64,000 bases of DNA from Seminavis robusta. Taxonomy: Eukaryota > Bacillariophyta > Bacillariophyceae > Naviculales > Naviculaceae. Below, one piece after another: positions 35,280 through 47,748 of the stretch. Every line of letters starts with the position of its first letter. The first letter of the stretch is position 1. Location of the stretch: contig CAICTM010000044.1 of the NCBI GenBank assembly GCA_903772945.1, forward strand, positions 85,763-149,762, in the 5' to 3' direction. A program made the position numbers and the translations under genes. Below the pieces are notes generated by a model, which had not been told where the DNA came from, ran no database searches, and saw only the letters and a program-made list of their open reading frames with translations.

Positions 35280-38200
35280 CTACTTGCGTGTCCAGTCTAG
35301 ATCCAAGTTACCAACCATGAAGAGCTCATCAGTTTTGCCGACGAGATCCTTCGCTTCGGCCATCGTCATTACAGCTTGACTGGAAGCTCTGAGCAACTCT
35401 CTTGTTGTGGCCGTGCCGTCTGTTTTGGGAGGCACAACGAAAATATTGCAAGTATCCGTGGTGGTCCAACCCGCCTTGTCCGTGACAGTAACCACCGCTT
35501 TGTAGAATCTCATCGTCGTAGCAGCTCCTGAGATGCACAAACGATCCTCCGCCGTAGCGCCACAGGTCGTGGGAGACACAAACAGTTTCGGGGACTCGAT
35601 GAAGGGGCCTCCCGTATTCTTTTGGCTGCTCCTGGACTTGGCCATTACAACGCTGGTCTTTTCATCGAATTCGTTGCTTTCCACGGAAAGAGTCACGGTC
35701 AAATGATCCGAGCAAGAGTCCTGATGAACAGTTATTGAAGAGGAATTAAAAGCATATATTAATAGCGTGAGTAGCTGCTTTCACAGGTCCAATAGCCATG
35801 CCCCACCCTCAAGTTGGCTGCTTACCTCCACGGTGACACGAAGGCCCGTGTTCACCTTGGGACCGCTACCTTCTTCCACAAAGAGGGTCTTCTTGTCACC
35901 GGACACGAAAAGATGCGAAGGACTCGAGGCAGTGTCTAGAAAATCACAAGACAGCGTTGGTGGCTTCGAATCCAGCAACAAGGCGAAGCTTGTGACGGGA
36001 CCGGTGTGGTTCTTTGCTTTGTTGCCACAGTTCCTGGCTACTACGGGAGTGGCATCGACTTCCACACTGCACTCTTGCTCGCCCGAAACGGCCAACTCCA
36101 AGTGTTCGAGCCCTGACGCAGTGGACTCCACACGCAACGTTTCATTCAGGAAAGTTACAGCTTCGGAGACGCTGGAAAAGGTAGGGGTGGTCACCTGAAA
36201 GGCGCCATTTCGGCCAGGAATATCAGGATGTGCTGGAACCATCAGCTTGGGTGGATCTGTCGATTCGCATGAGTCATCCTCCAACAAGAATCGTCTGCGG
36301 ACAGGGGTACAGGTGTCGGTAATGTGTGAGTAAAGAGCTTCGTACTTTGTTTTGGCGTCGACCATTATCTGGTGTCGGATTCCATCCGGTCCGTCAATCT
36401 TTCTTTTGTTCTCTTCAATTAAGCCTTTCAGGATTTCCCTTGTGCTTTCGTGTTGCAAATTGGCAGCATCTTGAATGGCGGAGTTCTGGCCGCCGATTAC
36501 TTCGAAACCCTCTTGCAGCAACACCATGTTGTCGTACAGTGTCATCACGTTTTCATAGATTTCATGCTTCTCGAACTCTCCAAGAGGGGTCGGATCTGCG
36601 TACACCATGTACTCCAAAATCTGAAACAATAATGGAATCAGAAACAGTCTTCTAGCAGCGGGCATTAAAACCCATCAAGCAAGCGAGTTACTTACCCGAC
36701 TCGCAGTCCACAGGATAACTGCGAGAATGACCTTTAGAAAATGGTACGGAGAGTGCAGGAAGTCAGACAACTTGTTCCTGAAGATTCTCAGAAGACATCT
36801 GTCGTATAGCTTACCACTGCAATGTTTTTGCCAATGGCGCAGCCTGTTTTCACGGCTCCCGTCAAGTCCTCAGGGCATTCAAAGGACGAACCAAGGTTGT
36901 AGAGCTCCTCGCTGATCAGCAAACCCATTTCAAATTGGTAAATATTCCTTGCATACTGGTCAACGTATGCAGCAGATACAGAAGCTGAAAGCAAGGAGGG
37001 GCGAGCGAGAGACGTGAGCTGGATTCAGTGGGTGAGATATGCAAGCTGCAGAAGGTTCTTCAACTCACGAACAACGGGCTCATTTAGTGGAGGCAAAGGT
37101 GCAATCGTCGGTGCAGGGGGGGACGTTGGCAGCGGTGCAGAAGTTGGCATCTCAGTCGAAAAATCGGCATTTGATCCATCAAGGTCGGTCTGAAGAGGTA
37201 TCCATTGTGAGTTTCAGTAAAACAAGGAAGGCACGAATGACATCAGAGATGCGGTGCTTACGAAGGTCTTGCTGTGTCGTAGAAACTTCACGTCCTCGCT
37301 GCAAGTTGCAAGCAAAGGTGACAGCAAACGGGTTGTGAGTAAACTTGATCAAGATTTCATTCATTATGTGAGCGGAGAAACCTCAGGTGTGACAGTTTCT
37401 CCGCTCACAATTTAGCATCACGCACCAAATTTCCTGGTCTGCACCAAACAAACCAAACAAGCTTGGTGAGTTTCGCTTCAAGGCGACGTACTATGTCCGA
37501 TCTTTGCACATGACGTACCATTGGGCCAATGAGATTCGAAACCAAAGTATTCTTAGCAAGGGTAGGGCACAAGTGAGCGATTTACCGGCCGAATACCACA
37601 ACGGAAAGTTGGAGCCAAGCGAACGCCTACCTCGAATGCCACCGCACTCTTCGTTGTCAGTGGTATCTTTGATGTCCAGAATCGGAGAGTCAAGGAGGAA
37701 ATCCCGATAGGAAGCCTTCACAGGATCGGTTGTATTCGCCCACTGAATCTCATCAGTGATACACTGAACCAAAGGAGCGCAATCTCGTGGCTGTGGGGAA
37801 AGAGCAAACGATGGTGTAAGCATTCGTGCCGTACACTACTGATCCGAGTGTCATCCCACAAGATCGCGAACCTTACCTTGTAGCAGAAGGTACCAGAGTA
37901 CAACTGTTTGGAAAAGAAATCAGAAGAGAGGCACGGGTAAGAGAATTGCCTCAATGCATTGGCACTGCTGGATGATTGGACCTACATCACAAGTTGCTTG
38001 TGACATGCCTGCCAGGGCGGGGGCTAAGGCATTGCATGCGCTTTTTCCCATGTTGCAATCAAACTTTGGAAAGAAGAGTACAAGCGCACAGTTTTGAGGT
38101 TTGACGACGGGAAAGGTCAATCACAGAGAACAGCCAGTTCTCATCCTCTACTCACTGATTGTCCCCACAGAGTATCCCCACTGGATTCTCCGATACCATC

Positions 38201-40405
38201 CAGACAGCAGTATCCAACAATCATGGAGACGTCCTTGTGGGCACAAACCAAGCCGTTCGAAGTCTTGGCGCCGAGCACCAATTCAGCTGCTAGCATCTTG
38301 TCATCGTCCGGAGCCTCCAGCACCGGGACGTCATACCAAGCTTCACTTCCAACACCACCACCATAACCAGTCGCTGGGCACTTGACATCACCATTGATTG
38401 TCTTTGGGGTTACTGTTCCTCTGCAGATGACATGTCCATTCTCGCCATTCGCAATGAAGCAATCCCATGAGTTATCGCATTTGAACAACAATGTCGGAAA
38501 GCGTCTGCCTCCGTTAATGAAATGGTCGTCAAAAAGATAGGGGCTTGTTTTGGTAGTAATCCAATCCTTGTAGAATCCGTTGACACCCTCCCTGCAACCA
38601 GAGATCGTGTTCCACACGTCCCAATGTGGTGGTCCCGCGGTAACAGCTCCCGCCTGGTTATACTTCTTCATTTCAGCATGGCCAAAGATGGCTAACCGGT
38701 AAATGCGCAGGACGGAAAAGGTTGTGTGAGACAGAGTTAGAGAGAGAGAGAGAGAGAGAGAGAAGTGGCAACCAACCAGCCAGCCAGCCAGCCAGCCAAC
38801 CAACCAAACGGAGAAGTCTTACCGTATTTGTATTTGTACTCGTAGAGATCCAAACCGAAGTGCAGTTTGCCATGTTTATCAATCGCGTTATGGTTGATGG
38901 CCTTGGGAAAACGAATGTCGGAATTCCAGCCAAAGAATGAATGAGCGTGAGAACCATGATCTAGCTTTGTGGTACAAGCCACGAGATCCTGAAAGACCGT
39001 ATCGGCATAGCTTGGTCCAACTTTGGCACTGATCTCACTCAGCTTGATGTACGTGCTATAGTTGTTTGCAAGCAAAAAGTAGATGTGATGAGGTCTTGTG
39101 CACAGAGGTTTCTTTGGTCTGAGAGTGGAACCAGTTGCACTTACTTGGATCCTTCCGCGCGACAAACATCGGTCCAGGTAGCCTGAATATGAGTGGAGTA
39201 GTCTCCATGGGGTGTGTTCCTGTGAAAGGACGAGAGGAGCATGTTGCACTTGGGCCCTAGCTCGGGTGTGGCCAAGAAATCAGTCCGGTCAAAGAGCGCG
39301 AGAGTTGCCCGGATGTCAGCGATTTTCTGGTCCAAGTTATCGGCATCAAAGTTGTTCCTCTTGGATGTGATGTTGCCAGCTACGATAGTAAGAGCAAAGG
39401 AATGAATGAATTGCAATTCAAACGAAACGAATCGAATCAGTACAACTTTGATGAGAGTCCGGTAACATGGGCAAGCAAAACAATAACACTGCCTGTTTTG
39501 TACGTACCATCGTTAATGTCATCGGCGAGAAAGAAGGCAAGAACGTCATAGGTCGTCCAACTCTGGAGGCACTGGAACATGGAAAGACAATCTTGATGAG
39601 GATCCTGAAATGCTGCCGCGGCTTGTAGTTGACGTCCCTGTTCGTCCAACTCCATGGATGCCAGTCTTCGATCTCCACCTGGTGCCGCCGATGATGACGA
39701 CGAGGCCTTTTTTTCGAAATAGGCCATGTCCCCGCTCCAAAGAGCATCTTGCGCTTTCAAGAGACGGTTGTGTCTTCGACTCGACTGCAACTTGCGTTGG
39801 GTGTGAACGTGGGGGTTGTGGTGGTGACCATCATTCTTGTCTTCCTGATTGGATGTCTCGTCTTGGGCTTTGGCTTTCTCGTCCTTAGCTGCTGCTAGAT
39901 TCCGTTTCTGCTGCTCGCGAGGGCCCCCAATACCAGTAGTAGTAGTAGTTAGATCCTCCGCAACATCGGTAGATATCTTTCGAATGGTAGCTAGGTTGGT
40001 CTTGGCTTTGGCGAGGAGCTCGGTGAAGTATTCCGGGATATCGTCTCTGGCTTCGATCAACTCCATGGCCGACTCGACGGTATCCAATTCTTGAACGAGA
40101 CTCGTAATCTTGTGTGGCATGTCTTTCTTGTCTTCGAGGTCAGTACTAGCAGTGTCTTTGAGCGCAATCAGTTTCTGGACGACTTGCTCCAACTCTTGAT
40201 CCGCCTTGTTGCTGCTGGGAACTTCCGATGATGAGCCTTCCATGCCATCATCAGCAGCAACAGGACCCATACCATCATCCTTCAAAGCGCTACAAGAAAC
40301 AAACACCATCAACAACAAAGCGACCAGGAAGAATCGACGCCAAACGAAACGAACAGAGCCATGATGGCGGCGACAGGGACGGAAAAGGACGTCGTGGATC
40401 TTCAT
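35280..40405 (-). CDS. Large secreted protein of unknown family, 14 exons
   Basis: The start is the ATG at 40,405 (MKIHDVLFRPCRRHH), followed by a hydrophobic FFLVALLLMVFVSC signal segment. Exons on the minus strand: 39,508-40,405; 39,145-39,379; 38,823-39,055; 38,156-38,691; 37,986-38,063; 37,877-37,903; 37,631-37,790; 37,426-37,438; 37,262-37,298; 37,069-37,189; 36,815-36,984; 36,696-36,731; 35,826-36,620; 35,280-35,720. All joins keep phase, giving 1,259 residues. Parts: charged helical region (about 50-200), Cys-containing middle (about 380-740), a Pro-rich hinge (TSAPLPTSPPAPTIAPLPP, about 755-775), a short hydrophobic stretch (VVILAVILW, about 836), and a final domain with paired cysteines. 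I recognise no family. The 13-base eighth exon and the exon 5 donor are the least certain parts. Intron 3 holds AG and CCAG/CCAA microsatellites. Confidence 0.7.
38741..38804 (+). repeat. AG and CCAG/CCAA microsatellites in an intron
   Basis: A run of AG dinucleotides at about 38,741-38,762 is followed by CCAG and CCAA tetranucleotides at about 38,774-38,804. Both lie inside intron 3 of the 14-exon gene, near its 5' splice site. Length variation here would not alter the protein. Confidence 0.85.
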
Positions 40406-41270
40406 GGATTCAAGATTCAAGACAAAAGAGAAACAACAGTGTTCGTGGTGGTGTTAACTTTGCAGTTAGTTGCAGAGAGATTGGTTTTGTGATTGTATTT
40501 GAGTTTCTTCTTGCTGATTGTTGAGAGAGCAAAAGAATGAGAAGAAGAATCGAATGATTGAATCTAGCTAGCTAGAGCTTTTGTCCTTTGGAGTTTTACT
40601 TCATCTCTCTTGCTGTCCCTTGGTCATTCCGCTCGTACCGTAACCGGTGATTGGTAGTCGCGGATACTCAGAAGGAGGTGTTTTGCTTAACCAAATCGTC
40701 ATTTCAAGTGCACGTACCGGTCACAGCTTGGTTAAGAGACTCTTAATTGTATTTTAGCCATTGGGTGGTAGCAGCTGTTGAAAGCTTGTTGAAACCAGCA
40801 AGAAGAGATAGATGTGACTGGTAAAATCCGCGTCTTCCCACGTAGATACTGGTAATTATGACAGCTTGATGACGCAAAGTTGGTCGTCTGTCTATTGTGC
40901 CGGTTACTGCGAGTACAGTATCGCGAGTACTGGTACCACCGCAGGCATGGGTGGAAAGCAAATCCTTTGGGCCTTTGAATGGTTGGTTTCTTCGGCATCC
41001 CAGACATCACCAAGACGCCTCACATCACACTGGTAACGGAACAACAGTAATAAAAGGCAGCAAATGTGTTACCCTTTTCATTTACCGTAACTGGTCTGGT
41101 CTATTCTTCTGCAACAGAAGAGCACATCTCTCTCTTGGCTTCGAAGAGATCCATCAATGTCATAAAATCCATTGCTTGAGTCTTTTGAGTCAAGATCTTC
41201 TTCTTCTTTGACACAAACCACAACACTTTGGAATCTCAAAAAGCCAAACCAAGCCAAGCCAAACCAAGCC
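40406..41270. promoter_or_regulatory. Shared upstream region of two divergent secreted-protein genes
   Basis: About 865 bases separate the 14-exon gene (minus) from the propeller gene (plus). CTAGCTAGCTAG lies at 40,564-40,575, about 160 bases upstream of the minus-strand start. Overlapping AAGCCAAACCAAGCC repeats directly precede the plus-strand ATG. Co-regulation of the two genes is possible but not shown. Confidence 0.35.
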
Positions 41271-43001
41271 ATGATGATGGTGTCTGCTCTGTGTCCGTGG
41301 CGGAGTGTCTTCTTGTTTCTGTTGTTGTGCTTGTGCTTGGGAGCGACCCAAGCAGCCATTGATCATGTTTCGGTAAGTCAAGATGGCAAGCACGTTGTGA
41401 CCGTGGCCAATGGCGAGCTCTTTTACATGTCTGGGACCAACGTTCACGACGAAGGGGCGTGGCACCGTTATGGCAAACCACCGCACGACTTGGGTGGCCC
41501 CACACGTGTCGTACAAGCTAGCGTCGGTAACAACGGGTGGATGTGGGTCATTGTCAAGAGTTGGCGCTATTTTACGTTCGCCGTCAATCCAACCACGCAC
41601 GAGTGGGTCCAGATGGCGACTCCCGAGTTTCAAGAAATCCACACCACGGCCACTGGATACACTTTTGGAATCCGGGCTTCCGATGGAGTGATTATGAATC
41701 GAAACAATGTCAATGCCAATGACATCTCCACGTGGCATGAATACGCCTCCCTCACCGAAACTGGCTTTGCCAAGTCGCTTGCATTGGGCCCGAGTGGTCC
41801 ATCGGCAGTCAAGGCCAATGGGCAGCTCTTTCAATTCGGTGGCCAATGGTGGGCGTCGGGAATCCATGGATGCCAATCCCTTAGTAGGTACGTGGTGGGT
41901 GGTGTCGAAAAAGCCTTTTGGATTCGGGCCAGTGACCAGACGCTGGTCCATGAAGCCGACATGTGGCAAACATGGACGGCAGGGAACCGCCAGTATCCTG
42001 CCAATGCCCCCAAAATGATCCAGCTCCAAGTCGCCGCCGACGGAACCACCCTGTGGGGTGTCTCGCAAGATCAAGAGACTCTGCAGTACTGTCCTGGCTC
42101 CACAGCCACCACCACCAATTGCAGGACCATCCAAGGACCGGTCTTTGACCTGCATTTGCACGTGTCGAAAAACGGCCAGCATGTCATGGCGACCCACATG
42201 GGAGAGGTCTTTTACATGAACGGAATTGCCGCCGACGGGGCTTGGACCAAATTGGGTGGATATTGCCGCAAGGCGTACGTCTCCAACTACAACTTTCAGT
42301 TTTGCATTGCCGGAGATCATACTCTGTGGCATCGCGACGGAAAGTTCCCAACCGCACAGTGGGAGCGTGTCGCCAACTTGATGACCATGACGGCTCTTGG
42401 ACTAGGAGAAACGGGAGCCGAGCTACTCTTTGTTTCCAAGGACAACCGGAATGTCTACAAACGCAATGATTGGAATGAAGGCTATAGCTGGTTTTCCGGA
42501 CCCGCGGCGATCCAAGTCGACTTGGACCATCATGCCAATACAGGATGTGTGATCGACACCAACTTGGACTGGTACTGCCTCTACGCGGACGGAGCCCGCG
42601 TGAATGGCGATGGAAAGGCGCATAGTTTGTCACTCCAAAAGGGAAACCACATGCACGTGGCTTCTGCCGAACCGGGACGAAAGCTGGAACGGTTGCAGGA
42701 TTCGAAAAACATTGCCGGGAAGCCTCCGATTACACTGGACAATGATCTCAAGTTTATTTCAGCGACGGCGGACAATCGGTAAGAAGAACGCAGTGGTTAT
42801 GTATACTTTATTCTTGTGCTGTCGCCCTCGATCTGAACTCACTCACCTCTATACCCGGTACTACTTTCTGAACAACACAGAGTCTATGGAATCAGCCAAG
42901 ATGGCTACGGAGTCATTCACTGCCGCAGTCGTGATCCAAGCAATCACATCGAACGTTGCCATTACATTATCGGGCCACAAGGAGTCCCTCCCAGAGCCTA
43001 G
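41271..43001 (+). CDS. Secreted tectonin-like beta-propeller protein (two exons)
   Basis: The ATG at 41,271 opens MMMVSALCPWRSVFLFLLLC and CLGATQA, a clear signal peptide. Exon 1 runs to 42,778 and exon 2 from 42,881 to 43,001. The intron starts GTAAGAAG and ends AACACAG, and the join gives NRVYGISQDGYGVIHCRSR before the stop; the product is 542 residues. About six blades share a tectonin-like pattern: VSVSQDGKHVVTVANGELFY, LHVSKNGQHVMATHMGEVFY, LQVAADGTTLWGVSQ, LLFVSKDNRNVYKRN. Without the second exon the last blade would be cut at the splice site. Secreted tectonin/tachylectin-like propellers usually bind sugars on surfaces or microbes; this is family knowledge, and the ligand here is unknown. 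It is transcribed away from the 14-exon secreted gene. Confidence 0.8.
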
Positions 43002-43403
43002 TGCAAATACATAACCGAGCAGTACATGTAGTTTCTGTCATTGTCTTCGTTGGTTGGTTTGGGATGCACCTCTTTCGGACCTCCACCGTAGCTCTAGTAG
43101 TCAACGAACAAGCATCAAACTAGACAACAGTTTCCGAGTTTTCTCATTCTAGATAGATGAGTTACATACTATATAGGCACGGTTCAGTTCAGGCAACGCA
43201 GCAACAGCAACGCAAATCCAAAGAGCACAGTGGTATTCAGATACCTTGTTCCAGCCCCTTACTTCATCCATCCCCACTCCAATAAGTCAAATTGTCATGT
43301 TATCCCGGCCATCGGTGGTATACTTCAAGCTTCTCCCAATTGGTTATTTATTTCTCTCCCTGCAAAATTCCCAGAGCTGTGCCGTTGGTTAGACGTCGTA
43401 GTC

Positions 43404-44673
43404 CTATTCACCACCTTCTTCATTGCCGACGAGTTGCGTCCAGGTCTCGGCAACGGCGGGATAGGCTTCAGCAAAGTCATCCTCCTCCACAAAGTCTGAA
43501 AACGACCCAGCCTTCAAGTGTTCAAGGAGGAATGCTGCCATATCCTTGTCCACAAGGCCCTGCATTTCTTCAGAGGGAGGATGCAATAGAACAGATGACA
43601 CCACCTCAACGATCCTTTTGGAAATCTCATCCACCATCTCAAGATCATTGGAATAGGTCCATCCGCGATTTGGTCTCTCAAAGGAGTCAGAGAGAGTCAA
43701 AATCAATGCCTGGACCTGATTGTAGGCTTGACGCCAATTGTTCACTTTTTGTTTCTTTACCTCTGCTGCAACCTGCTGCACAAGTTTTTGCAACCTTCCA
43801 ATCTTTGATACATTTCCATTGCTGAGCTGTCGAGTGAACTTGTCAGCAAGCTCAAACACTTCCTTGTTTTCTTCCGTGATCAGAGTGGGTAGTTTGGTTC
43901 CGTAGGAGTCAAGGTCCTTGCAGATGAGAAGGGTGGTTAGTACCATAGTAGTTGGAAATCCCTTGATGCCAGGAGAAAGGATGCGAGCCGCATCTGGATC
44001 TGTGAGCCTTGCAACTGTGGCCCGCCAGCGTTCCTTTTTGTTGGGGTCTTCATCATCCAAAATGCCAAGATCAAAGTCACTGGCACACAAGGGAACAGCC
44101 CAGTCCACCAACTTGGTTCCTTCTGGAAGGCAGAGGAATGAAGAAACATGCTTGCCATAGTCTTCTTCATTGCTGAACCAGTCTGGTTGTTCCCCAGAGC
44201 CTCTGCCGTGAAAGTAGAAGGCAATGATCTGATCAGCTTCCATGTTGATCTCAAATTCCTCATCATGCTTGGGAGAGCAGGTCCACACAGCTTTCAACTC
44301 GTCACTACCATGGGCACGTACAGTGCCAATGCAGGTGCCTTTCAAAAGAAACAAGGGAGGGGGTGAGCGAAAAAATCGAAACAGGGTGGCATTGGCCATG
44401 TTTCCTCAACAGATGATTACTGCACAAAATCATATCAGTCCATCAGCCAACCAGTCAATACATGCAGCACCTACCAAAGTGGCCGTAGTCCAAGACAATT
44501 CGGAGGCCTTCCAAGGCATTATTCTCTCCGTAGTTTCCGTAGTGATCAATGCTTGGACCATACTCTGTGCGAAAGGCCTCATCCTCTGCATAGCGCTCAA
44601 TAGTCGCTTCATCCATTTCCTCAAGGATCTTGGCAGCCGCCGCAGGATCAATACCGCTGGTGGGTGAAGCCAT
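43404..44673 (-). CDS. Unrecognised-family protein, paralogue 2 (two exons)
   Basis: The ATG at 44,673 (MASPTSGIDPAAAAKILEEM) lies in ACCATGG. Exon 1 is 44,475-44,673, the intron 44,339-44,474 (GTAGGT...GAAAG), and exon 2 43,404-44,338; the product is 377 residues. Shared landmarks with paralogue 1 are KILEEMDEAT, LDYGHFG, TCIGTVRAHGSDELK, WTCSPKHDEEF, GFPTTMVLTTLL, QALILTLSDSF, VVSSVLLHPPS and LLEHLKAGSF. It lacks the basic leader of paralogue 1. The gene points the opposite way, about 8.4 kb from its partner, with two unrelated genes between. Function unknown. Confidence 0.85.
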
Positions 44674-46040
44674 GGTTGCTACCGGTACCGCGACGTCAAG
44701 CAGAAGGTCGCTCGTCTTTCTTTCGAAGAGCAAATTAAAAGCACCTCAGTTGGAAGGATAATGGATGCCGCCGCCTCTGGCTAGGCTTTTCGCTTTCAAC
44801 AACAGCATTGGGCCTTGCTAGTCCGTGAGGTTTCCTCACGACTTAATTTTGGGGGTTTCAAAAGGGGCTAGACGAAACATTTTTTGGCAAGGCTTCCCTA
44901 TACTATTTCAGTACAAGAAGCCTTTTTTGCAGAGTTCATCCGGTGGCTTTTGGGCTGCTCGGTAAAGCCACGCTATACCTTGCCACTACAGTATATACAT
45001 AAAAAGCTGGTGGAAAGGACATGTTGGTCGCCATGAGTTCTTGAAAAAGCTTCGAAAAGAACATTTGCCAGAGATTTATGAATTCCATTGCAACCCATCA
45101 TCCCTCAACCCTTTACCATGGCACTGGTTGCCACCGGTACCGGTACCAGATACAGTACAGTGTACTGGTAGCAAGTTGTTGCCATTCCTCTCAACTGTTC
45201 TAGCGTTCTAGCACTAGCTAGTAGTACTGTTCTACCATATGGTATGCTCTCTTACTTTGTTGATCGATCAGAGTTCATTATGAGAGTGTTTGGACTGGGC
45301 ACCGGTGCCTTACATTTTTCGAGGGCTTTACAGCAAAAGTACGAGGATAAGGATCGATCATTCGATTGGCTTTCCGTGATAGCAGAGGTGCAATCGATGG
45401 ACCCAAATAAATGAGGGATGGTTTTACCCCTTATTCAGCTTGAGCAAAATCGCCGTCGAGTAGGGAGACTACACGACAACACTCTCATATTGGATTCATC
45501 CCTCCTTGTTGTTTCCTAGTACTGCTTGGTTTTGGTGATGGCTTGGCAAGCACCGTGTATTTCTGGATCCAAAGCCATTCACAAGCAACGCAATGCTAGC
45601 TATTGTGTGAAAACGCAACAGCCGTGTCCACAGTTCAGCACAGAGAAAAAATCTCAAATTCCACCACAACTGGCTATCAGAGAGTTTCGATTCAGGTTTT
45701 GTCAAAACGGTAGTCCGCAGTGACAGAGATCTTCCTTTCGTGATAGCTGGCTGACATTTGGTTGTTGCTGCTGCTGCATGGAAACCCTGTTGGAGTCAAT
45801 AGTTGTAGCAGTGAAACTCCATCTTGCGTCATTCGAAGAGCATTTCCCTTCAGCCACAACAGTACGTTTTAGTGGTCGACACAGTTTGCTGGAATGTTTT
45901 AGTAGCGGTGCCTGCTGTCAATCCTGTTGTTGTTAATAGTAGCGGTAGTAGCGAATGAATAGTAGTACTAGTAGTGGTTGCTGTTCTTGGAATTGATAAA
46001 TCTTCTTCTCTCAGTGCTTCCAGTTCTGTTGGCGGCAATG
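44674..46040. other. Gene-free stretch with ACCGGTACC motifs and a dispersed repeat
   Basis: ACCGGTACCG at 44,681-44,690 sits just before the paralogue 2 start, and CACCGGTACCGGTACCAG lies at about 45,132. From about 45,455 to 45,545 the DNA resembles 30,210-30,310: both contain a GAG(G/A)CTACACG(G/A)CAACAC-like phrase followed by GGATTCATCCCTCC and a TTTGGTGATG-like end. I find no supported gene. Confidence 0.4.
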
Positions 46041-47130
46041 GTTGTTGGCACCAATCAGCTCATGGGCGGAACCGGTCGCGGTGGAATGGCGGTAGCCCAT
46101 GGTTGGCCGGCAGTATTGTTGTCTGTTGCGCTATTAGTGTTCAGAGCTATTCATCCTTTGGCTCATGGATTCGATTCCAACTGTGCGTAGTTATCCACAA
46201 ACACCACCAGAGTCTCTTTTTAACCACGTTTATTGCATGGTTTGAACCACTCTGTCTGGCCCAGATGGCATCGACGCTATCCATACCAACAGGCCATAGG
46301 AATGGGTTCATTTGTGCTTTTTCGCAGAGGAAAGAAAGTCTGACTGCAGTGTTTGCTACTTGGATGGCTTTGTTGGGAGGGGTTCTTGCATAGCTGTTGT
46401 GGCGAGAGTAGACAGCTTGCTTGTGATCGTACCAGTGTTCTTCTAACAGGAGCAAAACTTGTGCTCAAGAGTCTTCCAATAGCTTCCATTCTGTGCTTCA
46501 GTATTCAGCGGTACCTGATAGTACCAACAATGACAATGACAGCACTGTACTATGGCTAGTAGTACGTTCGTGGACTACACCGGAGCATTGATGACTTCTT
46601 CCTTCATTTGGTTAAGGACTACTTCCACGGAGCGACCAGACGCATCATCTTCTATGGAGCGAGGCTTGCAACGAGCGGTAACTACTCTATGCAAAGTTAC
46701 CGGAGCAACGATCTATGCAAGGTTTGATCTACCGTGAGCACTTTGAAGGGACGGAAGGGACCGAAGAAGCAGTTTTCCGTGGTCATGGGGGTATCCACCA
46801 TGTTGGAATGGTAATGATAGTGGTAGCTGGCAGTCACTGTTATCAATGGCAGCGGCTGTTAGGTGCATTTAGCCTTTAGCTGATGGAACTACTGTGCCGT
46901 AGTTATCCACAAATACCACCAATGTCTCCTTCCCGCACACTTTTACTACACAGTTTGGACCACTCTGGTGTCCGACCCGGATGGCATCGAGGTTCTCCAT
47001 ACCATCAGGCCAAAGGACAGGGTTCGTGCGAGGTTTTCATGGAGGAAAGTCTGACTGCATGCAGTGTTTGCTTATGGGATGGCTTTGTTGGGAGAGGATG
47101 CATGGCTATCCTTGCTTGTGATGAATGAGT
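46041..47130. repeat. Diverged direct duplication, two units about 707 bp apart
   Basis: Unit A (about 46,041-46,420) and unit B (about 46,765-47,130) align through GTAGTTATCCACAAA, CACCACCA(G/A)AGTCTC-like, GATGGCATCGA, TCCATACCA, AAAGTCTGACTGCA and GATGGCTTTGTTGGGAG. Both contain scattered stops in every frame that covers the similarity. Unit A includes a short hydrophobic frame (45,978-46,190, LLLSVLPVLLAAMVVG) that could be a remnant of a membrane protein. The source is not identified. Confidence 0.55.
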
Positions 47131-47748
47131 GGAAGCGGTGCTTTTTGTGGCTGAATAGATTCGATTCGAGATTCTATTCAATGCTTTGGTGCTACACTAC
47201 CAACAGCTCTACATGTACCAACACAATTGACAGAATGACAGCGCTGGCATGACCTTGACTATTACATCTGGAGGGAAAATCAAATGAAGAACATAGCTAC
47301 CGATGGTGGGTCTACTACAGTACCACCAAGCTGGAGCTGGTAGAGTGCTTTTTGAATGGAGCACTTTGTTTTTTTGTGCGTGAACCAGTGACTGGACCCA
47401 GTCCTGAAAGAATCCTGAAAGAACTCCATGGAGCCTCACGCCCATTCCCACCATTAGTCCCGATTTAACGGGACAAAGTAACCCTTTCCTTTGTATGGTA
47501 CCACCTGGTAGAAGTCAGTCAGCCTGAACGTTAGGAAGATGCGGTAAACTACTTCGAAACAATATTTTTAACCTTATATTTACCCGAACGACTGTGCAAC
47601 TGGTATCGTTTGCTTCCCTCTTTCGATCTCCGGACTGCAGACTCTCACTTGGAGACCCAACAACCAAAGCAATGAAGAAGTTTCGGTAACGTTGCAATAT
47701 CAAATTGCTATGCTAGCTGGCTAGACTACCACAAGCAGCAACTTCATC
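47131..47748. other. Gene-free stretch
   Basis: No frame with a domain. A TGCTAGCTGGCTAGAC block at about 47,710 lies just upstream of the broken F-box-like/ankyrin copy. Confidence 0.35.
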
